This document shows, in pieces, positions 34,648 to 45,460 of a stretch of DNA of 64,000 nucleotides. Where the stretch lies: the NCBI GenBank assembly GCA_027579435.1, contig JANBPK010001214.1, positions 1-64,000 on the forward strand, in the 5' to 3' direction. Every line of letters begins with the position of its first letter. Positions within the stretch are counted from its first letter, which is position 1. Source of the stretch: Candolleomyces eurysporus (Eukaryota; Basidiomycota; Agaricomycetes; Agaricales; Psathyrellaceae). The notes beneath the pieces are model-generated. The model made no database searches and had not been told where the DNA came from. It saw only the letters and a list, made by a program, of their open reading frames with translations. The position numbers were made by a program, and so were the translations under genes.

Positions 34648-37600
34648 GAACGAGGTCCTTCCTATGCTGTTCCTTTCTTTGGCATCTTTATCGCTATGCT
34701 TTATCAATATGTAATTTCTTACAGCTTTGAGCGCGTTCAGATTTTTTCTTCCATGATACTCTAGTGTATATCGTCCTGTATCCTTTGTAGAGAGAGCTCG
34801 CATGACGACGCACCGTACAAATGACCGTTGAGATATAATCGACGTATGCAACCCTCATGGAAGTGTACGATTCGAGCGCAAAGAGTCGAGCTTGAACGGA
34901 CCTGATTACTTGTTTATCTTTTCTCATCGAAGAATTTGAGGCTAGAATCCTTCTTTACGTTCTGGTCCACAAGGCGATGACGCATCACAGTCTCTGGCTT
35001 TCGCGCTATGTGGGCTGATGACGGAAAGAATGCTTGCTCGATTCGCTCGCTCAATCATCATTCGGTTGTTATTCTCTCAACTATATGCACACTCTAGTAC
35101 CAGCTCCGAGGGCAAAGCGTCTGTCATAGGCGTTTCGAGGGGTTCACTATTGCACACGAGGATAGCAACTGTTGATCCCTCCATACCTGATTTTACAAAT
35201 TCGTACATACGTACAGACTGCGGACGAGGGCAACGATCTTCCACCAACTGCGATCAGCCTCAAATACAATCCGCTCTGCCTCAGGCTTCGTGATCTAGTA
35301 GGGAAGAAAGTAAGACGCAGTTGAGCGAAGTCTTTCCTTTTCTCTCGCTTGGTTCATCATTTCCTCATCAGCTTCCATCTTTACACGTTCATGACCAAGG
35401 CATGCAAACATTCACGGGTCCAAATGACGTCGCGGCGGGACATATGACACGATAGAGAGGGCAACAGCAGGTGTGTGATGGATCGGCGGCCTGTGCTTCA
35501 GTCAGGTTGTCAGAGATCCATGGAGGAGGTGCGTGGAACACGACTATGAATGGTGTTAGAACCGAGGGGTGGGGACGGAGTGAGCGGGAGAGCGAGAGCC
35601 CCCACCAGAACTATCATCGACTACCTTCTCGTTCATAGAACCCGCCCCTATGGTAGACGTGGCCAGCATTGGTGTCCACCAATCAAAAGCCGTTCGGAGC
35701 GTCCGGTCCCAATTTTGTCGGAGAATCGAGCGGCAAACATCTCGGTCTTCGGGAGAGCGAAGATAACGATCATCTCCGGTCACAGCCACCCAATCGGCGT
35801 TCAGGACTCGATGGGATCGTCGTTCGACTTTGACCTCCCCTTTCTACCTCTCGCTCATGCACCCCCATTCTCTCCTTGATCAACCGGGTCTCGATCGTCT
35901 TTCACCTTCCCACACATAGAAATCAGTGTCCGAGGGGACGTTGGAGAGAGGGCTCCGCACTCATGAGGGTCGATCCAGATCTTGCGTGAGGTCATTTCTT
36001 GACCGCTAGCTTGCGCCAACCCTCTATCAGTGTCCACCCCACTCTACCCCTCGTGTGGCCTTGTTCAGTGCTCCAGCAGCCAACCCCACTTTGCCTGTCA
36101 CACTGCTCCAGCCCTCTCGAACGCACGATTCCCGGAGGTACTCGAGCGCGAACTCTCCAAGCAGGAAGAAACGGAAAGAATGCCACAGCAGGAGGAGCGG
36201 AACGCCCCGCTGACACTTTTCCGAAGCCCACCCGTACCAGCAGAGCCGACGAGGATAAAATTCTTCCAATTCGCCAATTGAATCGTCCTATACCCAACCA
36301 CCTCTGCCTTCATAGCAACTCTCCACATTGTCAACGCCCGGACTCGTTCACCCGAGATAGTTCCCGTTCCTCGACTTCCGGTGGACCATACGCCCATCTG
36401 GGGTTCTCAGAGATAGGTCGAGGCCTTTGAAGAGCCTGGCGCAAGTGGGTTGTAATTGCCGCCTCCAACAACCGAGAAGATGGAAGGACGAAGGTCGAGG
36501 GAGGAGACGGATGAGAGCTCAGAGCGGTCGTGACAGAGGCAAGGACAAAGAAACGGCGGATGCTGTACGGGATGTGGGAGACGCCCTTCAGGGAACAAGG
36601 ACTTGTTGGTACGTGACACCTCTGCCTTGCATATGGTTCATGAATTTACTGGCTGGCCAGCAGGCTCTCGTTCCGCGCTTCACCTATTGTGCTTCATCAC
36701 TCGATCATGTAAAACTCACCGAACACCAATTGACCATCTTTTCTTCCATCGCTTCTCTTTTGCATTCGGGTTTTGTGCTCATTGTTTCGCTTCTGCATTG
36801 ACTCTGGGTCCTCCCCAGCTTTCATTTTTCATCTTTGGCGCTGCACATTGACGCTGTCTCCACTTCTGTTCATCGAATTTCCAACCCTGCGTTGCTTCAT
36901 CACCTTTTTCTAGCTCACTTCAAGGGCTATTTTGTGGGCAACACTCACTCATGTTGGCTAATTGGTCACAACGTACAGAAGAGCTCTCAATTCCGCCCCA
37001 GCGCAAATTTGGTGCGTCGAATGATCTTTCCTGACTCCCGCCTCAATGAGCACCAAAAATATCCGTGATTTGTTATCGAACACTCCTTACTTCAACAGCT
37101 CTACACGCACCCAGTCAATATAGCGCCGGCATCTCTTCCAAGCACACACTTCGCACCACAGTCCTATGTACGTGTACTCCTCCCTTCCCGGGCTCCCGGA
37201 CAGTCACGGCTCTAACTCATCGCGTCAGGTCTAAAATACCCGAACATCGAATACATACATGATCGATCGAGAGCTATTCAGGCCGTTCACCAAACCGTTG
37301 AATCTCTTCTCGAAGCTGATAGTGTGAATGGGAGTTTCAGCAGACAAGATACATAGGTATGGACTCGCAGCTAGCAACTATTCAAGGCGATGGATTTCCG
37401 TAGGCTTCGTCGTTCTCTCAGGGCCTACTATCTGACCTCNTTTTTTTAAGCAAACAGCGAACGCGATCGATTCGTGACAGCTCGGCTTCCCATCATCTCA
37501 ATCTCTTGAGGCTGCCAGCAAAACGGAGATACCAGGCCTCTCAAGTCGATGTCTTCCCGCAACGTTCTCAGATCCCATCTACGAGGGAGTGCACTAGTGC

Positions 37601-37893
37601 GTTCATTTCTTTCGCTACCTTTTTATCTCAGTCAGCTACTCACGTTTCCTTCTCGGCCGCGGTGGCGTACAGGTTGAATGGTGAAGATGTCTTCGCTCAT
37701 GTACCCCGGGGCAAGTATGGCTGAACCTTCCGCTTGGATGGGAAAGGGTGCAGATGTGTAGAGAACGATCTGATCGAAGAAATGTAGGTTTGGCGCCTTT
37801 CAAGGCAACAATTTAGGTTAGATGAGCGTTAACGGTCACAGGGCTCGTTTAGCTTCCTGACCTCATCCACGGAGTCGTTTGAGACCCTGAGCC
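34648..37893. other. Region without a supported gene
   Basis: GC-rich frames around 35550-36430 on both strands look like chance open frames, without motifs or consistent splice sites. A frame at 37506-37724 (+) with plausible protein composition may be an upstream exon of the next gene, but I could not join it. Confidence 0.4.
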
Positions 37894-38509
37894 ATGCCTC
37901 ACAACTGCTTCGCGATGTGCGTAGTTCGGCTCACGTTGATATGGAAAATAAGGATAACTTTGCATGTCCCGGGACACAAAGCCGCTGCTACTCTGGCGTA
38001 TCGTATCGCCTGTCACTATCGTTTTAAGGGGTTCTTTGAGCTTTCTGATTCGTTCAAGCCCCGAGGAGGTCCGCAGGGATTTGAAGGTGTGAACATTCGA
38101 CTCTTCTTTTCGGATCTGAAGCGCCTCACCAGTCTCGTCCGTCACTAATGATATTTTCATTCAAAGGCGGAATCAACATGGTGATGCCGGGTGGCTATCT
38201 TCATAGTGCTACGTACAGTCCGCGCCCAATTGTTACCTACCAAGTAGAAGAGCCTGCGATCCACGGATGGTCTTGTTATGTGAGCCGGTTGAAGGTCATT
38301 GAAGAATCACGTACCATGCCCCCACAAAGTGAACCTTAACATTCTTCCAGGAAAAAGCTCGCTTTGGGGTGATTCACCTGACGCAGGCTGCACTACCGAT
38401 TCCCCCTTCTGTGGTGCCCCATCTGAATAGCGAGAAAATGAGTGCTGCCATTATGGAAGGCAATAACTGGATCCATCCTGTTGGGGAAGCATGTTTTGGG
38501 GGTGCCTGA
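37894..38509 (+). CDS. Hypothetical protein, C-terminal exons
   Basis: Three exons join cleanly: one ending at 38086 (its 5' limit is unclear), then 38167-38279 and 38351-38509 ending in TGA. The introns are 80 and 71 bp, GT-AG, with phases that fit. The joined sequence (HKAAATLAYRI, PQGFEGGINMVMPGGYLHS, YQVEEPAIHGW, IPPSVVPHLNSEKM) is protein-like but belongs to no family I recognise. No catalytic motif is evident. The 5' part may reach back to about 37506. It converges on the DUF2235 relic at 38980. Confidence 0.5.
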
Positions 38510-38979
38510 CCATTGGATGGACCAACTAGGATGGCTTTGTTATGGTCCTCATCGGACTCAACATACAGCTGATATTCGCTGAGATGAGCAATAGCATATC
38601 AGTTGTAGTACGGATTGTAGGCTGCATATACGTGTTTGAGTACCGAGCTACAGAGTATATAGGTAGAACGAACCCTATCAATCATTCCAGACAATGTTCG
38701 GACTTTGAACGCGCCACGGGAGAAACCTGTTATTCGTAGAATGAGAAATGCTATCGAAAATTGTCAGAGTAACGCATCTTACCAGATAAGAGGATACAGT
38801 CCCCGTCCTCTTTATTATCCGCCAACCATCGATAAGCTCCCAGGACCTTTCTCTCAAGTTCCCTACATCGAATTGAGCGATTGAGAATGCATTCATCTTA
38901 TTCTAAACCGATTCGAACGCACCATCCAATAGCCATATCTATCATATGACATAACAATGCTGCCAGTACATTAGAGTCA

Positions 38980-39280
38980 ACTTCCGCAGTGGCTTGGCAT
39001 ACGTCCCAATCCCGCTATTGTGTGCGTCAATTGTCGCCGGTCGCTTTCAAAATGAGATTGTAAAGCTCGATAGCATTGGTGTTCTGTCTGGAGACTCAGA
39101 TATATTACTGGTGTATCCCTCCTGTTGCTTACCTTGTCCCCGAACTGATTTGCTGTGCCGTCCATGCAGACAACGAGATTTCGGCCAACCCTCTTGCGGC
39201 CACAGGGCATCGTCTTCAGCTCAGGCTTGGTGGCGAGTGCTTGCGACAACAAATGAAATTCGCTCTCTTTTTAAATTTCA
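38980..39280 (-). pseudogene. Broken copy of the 5' exons of the DUF2235-WD40 gene
   Basis: On the minus strand the sequence encodes KPELKTMPCGRKRVGRNLVV and CMDGTANQFGDK, then a GTAAGC donor, then NTNAIELYNLILKA, an in-frame stop, and NSGIGTYAKP in another frame. This matches exons 2 and 3 of the gene at 31308 in order and intron position. Nothing corresponding to the rest of the gene follows. Confidence 0.75.
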
Positions 39281-40350
39281 CCATCCTCTGGAAAAGGCGT
39301 CAGTAAGCAAGGTGTCAGCCGCACGATGAAGGTGACCCACACTGGGGGGGATCGTCCAGCGGGACGTCAAGGCGATCTTCGCTCCCGAGCGCCTCGTAAT
39401 CTGGGGGAAGATCCGTCAGTCGCTTCGTTGCGGAACATGTATGTGATAGAAATCACTAGGGAGCTCGTCAACGACGCGCTTTACCTTTGTTGCGTGAAGC
39501 AGGCCCATGACCCCAGGGGGCGGTAAGCTATGTTGACGAAGGAGGGAAAAGTTTGCTCTATATCACTTTGCTTGCTCAACGATATCTGCAGGTACAAGAC
39601 ATGGATTGCAAGGCGATCGTCTTATGACGCTGTTGACGGGGCGAAAGTTTCGGTAAGGCACTTGTACGAACTCTTCAATCAATTCATACTCACTAAATTG
39701 CACCAACTCGAAACGCCAACCATTTGTTTATGAGACCTCAGTCCCGCATTTCGACCCGCATCATCAGCCCCCTAATCGCTCTCAAACATTCGTAGTATCT
39801 GGCAGTTGGCCTTGCCGTGCTGCGTCGCAGACGCACTCTGTGTTCAAGATTAGGCTTTGCCTCGATCGTCCTTGCGAACCTTCTGAAACGCTGGACATAT
39901 TAGAAAATTGAGAGACGGAACCGATAAGAGGAGACAGAAGACAAAGCGAGAGTGGAAGTTACTGAGACGCACATGAGGCAGACTCGAATTTTAGCGATAT
40001 CGTGAGCTGGGGAGATGAATGAAAGGAGACGTTGGAAACAAATGAGCTGACACACATACCTAGCATCTATCGCGAGACAATCACGACTGTAGACTCGACT
40101 CTCGTACGATAAGGCTTGATGAGAAAGTACTTTCCGTCGCAGTGAGACTTTGCATCCATTGAAACTGCGCCCAAGGAGTGAGATTGATATGTCTTGTACC
40201 TTTACAAACCCGATAACGAAACATGTTGGTCAGATATGGCACAGCTGGTGGTGTCGGAATTGTGCACCAGACACTACAATTGAACTACAGTGATTTGTGC
40301 ATTAATGACAACAGTTGTTATCCCACCCCAGGGTGAAGGACAGACCACCT
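39281..40350. other. Region without a supported gene
   Basis: Short frames only; no motif, repeat or RNA gene recognised. Confidence 0.4.
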
Positions 40351-40910
40351 AGTGGTGCATCATCACGCACCAAACACCACCCGCAATGGCGCCCTAAATT
40401 GGTGCATTGTTCCCTCAACGCGGTATTCACCACCTCCTAAGTGGTGCATCGATCATGCACAAGATCGCAGCCTCCCTGTAGGTGCTTCATCGACACATTA
40501 CCTTGAATTTGAGCACCTTCCCTTTATTTGGCAAAGTGGTGCATCATTGACGCGCCACTCGCCCACTGCATCATCGGTGCAGCGCACCAGCCGAGCGCCC
40601 TCCCCGGACTGCTAGGCTCAATGTGGAGCATCGCTCATGCACCCGCTCACCGTGCCTAAGCGCCTTCCATCAATGTTGCACCACCAACTCAGGTGCTCTC
40701 GTAGTGCATCATGCCAACCAACCGTTCATCCAATACGTTCAAAGTGGTGCATCAACCATGCACCTTGTGCTATTCTTGTCGTGCGTCGGTGGATCACACG
40801 TCCGAGCGCCGTCCTGATATTTGAAGCGGTGCATAAGCGCCCTACCGTCATTTAAAGTAGTGCATCAATCCATCATTGGCGCGTTTTGTGGTGCGTCATC
40901 GAGCCCCCCC
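40350..40910. repeat. Degenerate array of GTGGTGCATC motifs
   Basis: At least eleven variants of GTGGTGCATCA occur, near 40352, 40401, 40441, 40536, 40565, 40623, 40702, 40744, 40826, 40857 and 40887. Several are followed by CATGCACC or GCGCC, which makes short palindromes. Spacing is irregular (30-95 bp). The array ends in a C-rich run at about 40905. Confidence 0.65.
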
Positions 40911-41216
40911 CCCCAACTTGGTAGATTATGTAAGAAAGACGTCAGTGTATGGCATTTACCTCTCACGCTATATTTACCCTCTCATTCGTTATTTTCTCGA
41001 CTACTTGCGTTCACTCGTGTGCGAGTGCATGCCCCTGCTGCGGGTTAGCAACCGTATGTAGGTTTCTCACAGCACACATCGCGCATCGCGAATCCTGGCC
41101 GGATTTTATTTTGACGAGTAAACAAGGTACAACTTGTGGGTGCTTGTAGGCNCCTTGAGAAAAAAAGACCAGTGTTCCAACCCGCCATTTGGTCATCCAT
41201 CCTCAGGCTCCCATCT

Positions 41217-41266
41217 CCCGAGCGCGAGCGCGAGCACGCCGCAGGCGTGCGTCAGCGAGCGCAGCT
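41217..41266. repeat. GAGCGC-rich short palindromic stretch
   Basis: CGAGCGCGAGCGCGAGCACG is followed by GCAGGCGTGCGTCAGCGAGC. Alternating GAGCGC units and an interrupted inverted repeat are visible; significance is unknown. Confidence 0.4.
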
Positions 41267-41797
41267 ACAAAGCATGAAGGGAGTCCCAGGAACAGCAGGG
41301 AAGAGCAGATAAAGCAGTGATAAGATCTTCATTCCGATTACAAGGTACAACTGAGTGTGTCAACCTCCTAAGAGCGAGCTCTAGTGTTGGCGGCCCGAGT
41401 AGCGGGCGTTGCGGCGAAGCCGGCTTTGAGGGTTATTACGATTTGTCTTTGTTTGGCTCTGCCAAAAGTTTGGGCCCAACCCCCTTACACAGTTACAAAG
41501 ATTGCTCGCTTTGCTCGCAATAATCCTCATAGCTACAACTGAGTGCAACTTCGGTTCCTTGCAAACCTTCATATCCAGTGCCGCATCTCTCTCCCATGCA
41601 CTCGTTCACAACGTTGAAGAGAAATTCAAACAACTCGGGTCGAGTCCAATTATCCTCAATGCGTATGGAACTGCAGAGACAACCCAAGCTGTGGCCGTCG
41701 TACCTCTATCTCAAGTAGTCTCTGTTATTTGAAAAGATGTATGCCTTTGTAGTAATGATTTAGCATAGACGATTAGGTGCCCTGTTAACTACAATCA

Positions 41798-43760
41798 ACT
41801 ACTCGTTGTTAATATCATACACTGTCCTCACAACATGATCCACCCTCCTCTTTGTGTGTAGTGATCAACACGGGTTACTGGCGGGTAACTTCGGGCCAAC
41901 CCATACCCATACCCACAGGTAATCCGCTCAAAACGAGCCCAAAAACAGCCCAAACAGGTTAGAAGTGGGCAAGATATGAGCAATTTATTTAAATCACTCA
42001 TATCTCGGTCATTTCTTGACCGTTTGGAGCCGTATAAAGGCTCGTTTTGAAGCTCGCGGGTAGGGCTATATTGATCTGTACCCGTACCCATTTATCCGGC
42101 AGGTAAGCCTTACCCGTGGTGAACACTATTTGTGTGTTTGATAAACCCAAGATAATCCAACCCCTGCAAAGCTCTGATAAACCGAGCTTGTACTTTGATC
42201 CGCCATCTCTCCTCCATCTCTTCCGCTTCCTCCTTGCCGTCCCCGTCTTTGTCTGTAACATCATTGTCTTCCTCAGGTTGCTGACGCTGTTTCCCTTTCT
42301 GATTTTTGGTGGGACTCTGCTGGGCTTTCTTCATAGGAGACCTCTTTGACGTCACAGTTGCACTAGCCTTCCTGCCACCTGGATTCTTCCCTTTACTCGG
42401 TGAAGAAGAACTACTGGTCTTCCCTCCTCTCCCTTCCCCCTTGCCCTCTCCTTCTTCACCTCCTCTCTCTGAGTCTCCAAAACAGCTTGGAAGCTCTCAA
42501 ACCAACCATACACATTAATCAACCTCCCACTGTCCAACTAACGTGTATTGTCAAAAGAGGACACTTGTATCTGGGCATCTCCATAAAGATTCATCTGATA
42601 CCCTGTCATCATCTCAGCGGCTTTGCTCCTGTGGTGTTTGCATTGGGCGATGTTGAGAAAGGCAGGGCAAATTTGAGTGGGCATAGGAGGCCTGAGAGGG
42701 GGGAGGCATGGATCGAGGGATTACCAAGCTAGAAATGAATAAAAGAAAGAAACAAAACAGATTTCATTGGGGTATGCAATGCTAGAGTGAGCGGGAGGGT
42801 GTAGGGGCTTACTTTAGAGAGGAAGAGCATTATACCTGTATCCCAAACTTCCCACAGCAGGACGGCTTCTTGCCATTCAAGCAGCAGGTTCCTATGTGGG
42901 TCAAAGAAAGGATGTAAGGATGAGTTGGGCTGGTATTCAGAAAATAAGAAAAACCTCAGGAAGTCCTTGATCCAATTGGCCATTTCAGCAGCAATGGTTT
43001 TGCTGTTTTCATCCAATGCCTGGCCCTGCATCAAGTTTCTAAATTTGATTTGTGCTGCTTTCAAATCCTCAACACCCTCTGCATCCATTGATTGCAGGAA
43101 TTTGTGTATTTCATGGGACAGACGGCGCAGTTGGTCTGGGTTAAGTTTCCTACATCGAATGGAGAAAGGTTGGTTAGGCTTTTGTGCAAATTGAGACAAT
43201 AGGAGAGTGAAAAGCCTCACTTCAAGATCAAACTTAAGTACCCCAAACTTCTTTCCAGCCCACTGCTCTTTTCCTTCCTTTTCAGGAACATGCCACCAAA
43301 ATCGTGCACTGGCAGATCGTTCTCAAGGTTCCACCCCAACCCTTTATACCCTTCTCTAACAAAGAAAAATTGCATCAATTGTGTTGGGTTGGGCGCAATC
43401 CAGATCAATTTGTATTGCTGTGCCAAAACCCTGCAACCCTACCTCCAACACTCCCAGCAGCCTCATGCACTTCTGCCCATGCCCTTTCTGCGAAAGATGG
43501 CACCACTGTTTGTGCCTCCTCACACACATAATCAACAATGTTCTGACAAACCAAATAAAAANGCAAAAGCAAACAAAAATGAAAACATCAACCTCCCAGC
43601 TAGGAACTCGATGCAGAAGCCATGGTAACCTCTGTTGGAGTAGTCCAGAGACCACTCGAGTCCGCACAGGCTCAGATAACTAGGTGAGGAGCACCTCATA
43701 TAGCGTCGAGGGCAAGGATCAGATAGTCTATTCTGGCATGCTGGCATTGACTAAATATAT
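41798..43760 (-). pseudogene. ORC3: ORC3 (origin recognition complex subunit 3), C-terminal portion, interrupted by a MITE
   Basis: Minus-strand pieces follow the fungal ORC3 order: GYKGLGW; LSHEIHKFLQSM and AAEMANWIKDFLR; the LLWEVWDTG block; RLINVYGWFESFQAVLE; a Lys/Ser/Gln-rich insert; and the C-terminal winged-helix-like QARFIRAL..LDYLGFIKHT. ORC3 is part of the DNA replication-initiation complex in the nucleus. The last exon is split at 41858/42129 by a 270-bp element. On its far side, 41798-41850, the frame resumes with a Lys-Arg-Arg-Val-Asp-His-type ORC3 ending and a stop. Frames upstream (for example at 43170-43220) also do not join cleanly, and the N-terminal half is absent. The DNA is AT-rich with few CpGs. 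It is either a relic or a gene with an altered C-terminus. Confidence 0.75.
41859..42128. mobile_element. hAT-type MITE (270 bp) with 8-bp target duplication
   Basis: The ends are TAGTGATCAACACGGGT at 41859-41875 and its imperfect reverse complement ending at 42128 (TIR consensus TAGTGWTCAMCACGGGT). The element is flanked on both sides by TTTGTGTG (41851-41858 and 42129-42136). An 8-bp duplication and TAGTG ends are hallmarks of the hAT superfamily. The interior has CCCATACCCATACCCA-type repeats and no coding sequence. It lies in the last ORC3 exon and replaces the normal C-terminus by a stop within six codons. Confidence 0.85.
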
Positions 43761-43899
43761 GGATCACACCCGTGATCTAATCTAATCTAACCTACCTACC
43801 ACTCCGCCAGGATCCCCTACCACACCGTGCCACCTCAGCCTTGACCTCAACCTCAGCCTCTTAGCCAACTTGCCCAACACCAATAAATGTAACCCTCTC

Positions 43900-44646
43900 A
43901 AGTGGTATCTGAAACAGATGCTGGACAAGGAGGAGAAGAAGAGTGCAAAGAGGAGGCGGAGTTTATGGAGTGCTTCCACAGCAATAACAGGCATGCCAAG
44001 GACAACTCAAAGTGCTGTTAGCACTTGGATGAGTGTTGCTACTCGCACCTCCAAGACTGGGTATGGTGGTGCCTTTACTGGCCTGCCCAGGATTACTGGG
44101 ACACCAAGTCCCTCAAAAAGCTCTACCATCTCCACCAGCAATGGTAGGAGGAGTGCAGTCAAGAGCCCCAGTGCCAGTCCAGGAAAAAAGAGGAAGATGA
44201 TGGTGTTTGAGACCAAGTTTGTAACTCCCCCACCCCTTCTTTTCTCCTCTCTCCCTGCTGAGGAGGATGAAGACAAGGATGGGAATGGCAACAAGGCACT
44301 GCTTGAGGCGCCCTCATCACTCCCACAGGCACTTGTGCATATCGCACAGCAGCCTATTGTTCATGGGTGGTTGTTTGCCAAAGGTGGGGTGTCAGGGAAT
44401 GTGAGGGCTGTTGTACAGGTGAGGAGGCTGGTGTATGAATTACTTGGGGACAATACCAGCAAAGATGATGAAGAAGAAGAAGAAGAAGAAGAAGAAGAAG
44501 CAGGATTGGACAATGAAAATGAGGATGTGGAGATGGATGAGGAAAATGAGGTAGAGAGTGTGTTGACCTGGAGGAGTAGCAAAAGCAGGAGCAGGAGTCA
44601 GAGCCATGTTAATACCAGGAAAAGTAGGAAGACAAAGAAGAATTAG
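43900..44646 (+). CDS. Hypothetical nuclear-type charged protein (partial or exon)
   Basis: An open frame of about 250 codons starts without a clear ATG (the first internal Met codon is near 43918) and ends at TAG 44644-44646. It is basic at the N-terminus (KRRR, KKRKM), Ser/Thr-rich in the middle, has an ordered segment (LVHIAQQPIVHGWLFAKGG), a run of ten Glu and an RS-rich basic tail. No family is recognised. It is divergent from the ORC3 fragment with a 150-bp gap, and shares its AT-rich, CpG-poor composition. Confidence 0.45.
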   Translation, partial: KWYLKQMLDKEEKKSAKRRRSLWSASTAITGMPRTTQSAVSTWMSVATRTSKTGYGGAFTGLPRITGTPSPSKSSTISTSNGRRSAVKSPSASPGKKRKMMVFETKFVTPPPLLFSSLPAEEDEDKDGNGNKALLEAPSSLPQALVHIAQQPIVHGWLFAKGGVSGNVRAVVQVRRLVYELLGDNTSKDDEEEEEEEEEEAGLDNENEDVEMDEENEVESVLTWRSSKSRSRSQSHVNTRKSRKTKKN

Positions 44647-45460
44647 GAGGAGAATTGGAAAGAGCTGGTGTTAGGTTCAGGAGATACTACCAATAGTAAA
44701 CTGCTCACATTGCAGAACATGGAGGTAAAGGTGAAAGGTGGTAAGAAGGCTTTACAGGAGTTGATTTGTCTGAATTGTATGGGTGGGATTTGAACAAGAT
44801 GTTGGGTTCAGACTCAGAGCACAATTTCTTTGTGTGCCATTGGTAGTTATTTATCAATCTTGTCATATGTATCAAGTAGCTCTACTTCTTTGCTGTATCC
44901 TTTACTAGTGTGCTTGCTGTCTAATCCTATCAAAATCAAGTTCATAAATGTGTTCCTATTCACTGGAATCCTGAAAGCTTGAGGTAAGTTGTAAATACCT
45001 ATCCTGGGCTGTCACCCAAACAGTTGTGATCAATATGAGCAGTGGAGGGATTGAAAGGACAGCAACCTTTGACTTGGTTGAATGGCTTGTGATTTCAAGA
45101 GGAGTAACTAGTGATCCAATTTTCTTGGTGAAGAGAAGGGTGCATTTTGAAGTTTGTGAAGCATACTTTATATTTTATACAAGTGGTATGGTGGAACAAA
45201 TGCTTATGGGACTGGGAACATATATACTTGGTTCCTTGCTACAAGTCAAGAAAGGGCCAATGCCTGTTTTCAAACAGGGCCCAATTACACTGCCTGTGCC
45301 AACTGTTTGGGACACTGCTCAGTCAAAAGTCACAGAATCATCCATGATAGGGAGGAAACAGAAGAAGCAGGAAGAAACACAATAGTATGATTGAGCAGTC
45401 AAAAAGGGATGTATGACAGAGTATCACACTATCCTCCTTTTCCATTCCCAAAACACAGAT
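44647..45460. other. AT-rich region without a recognised gene
   Basis: The frame 45026-45385 (+) is open for 119 codons and has some protein-like sequence, but no motif or splice context supports it. Confidence 0.35.

Noticed and set aside
35550..36430. Overlapping long frames on both strands
   Set aside because: GC-rich DNA keeps several frames open at once; there are no motifs, splice consistency or plausible starts.
40350..40910. CRISPR-like array
   Set aside because: Motifs are degenerate with irregular spacing and the DNA is clearly eukaryotic.
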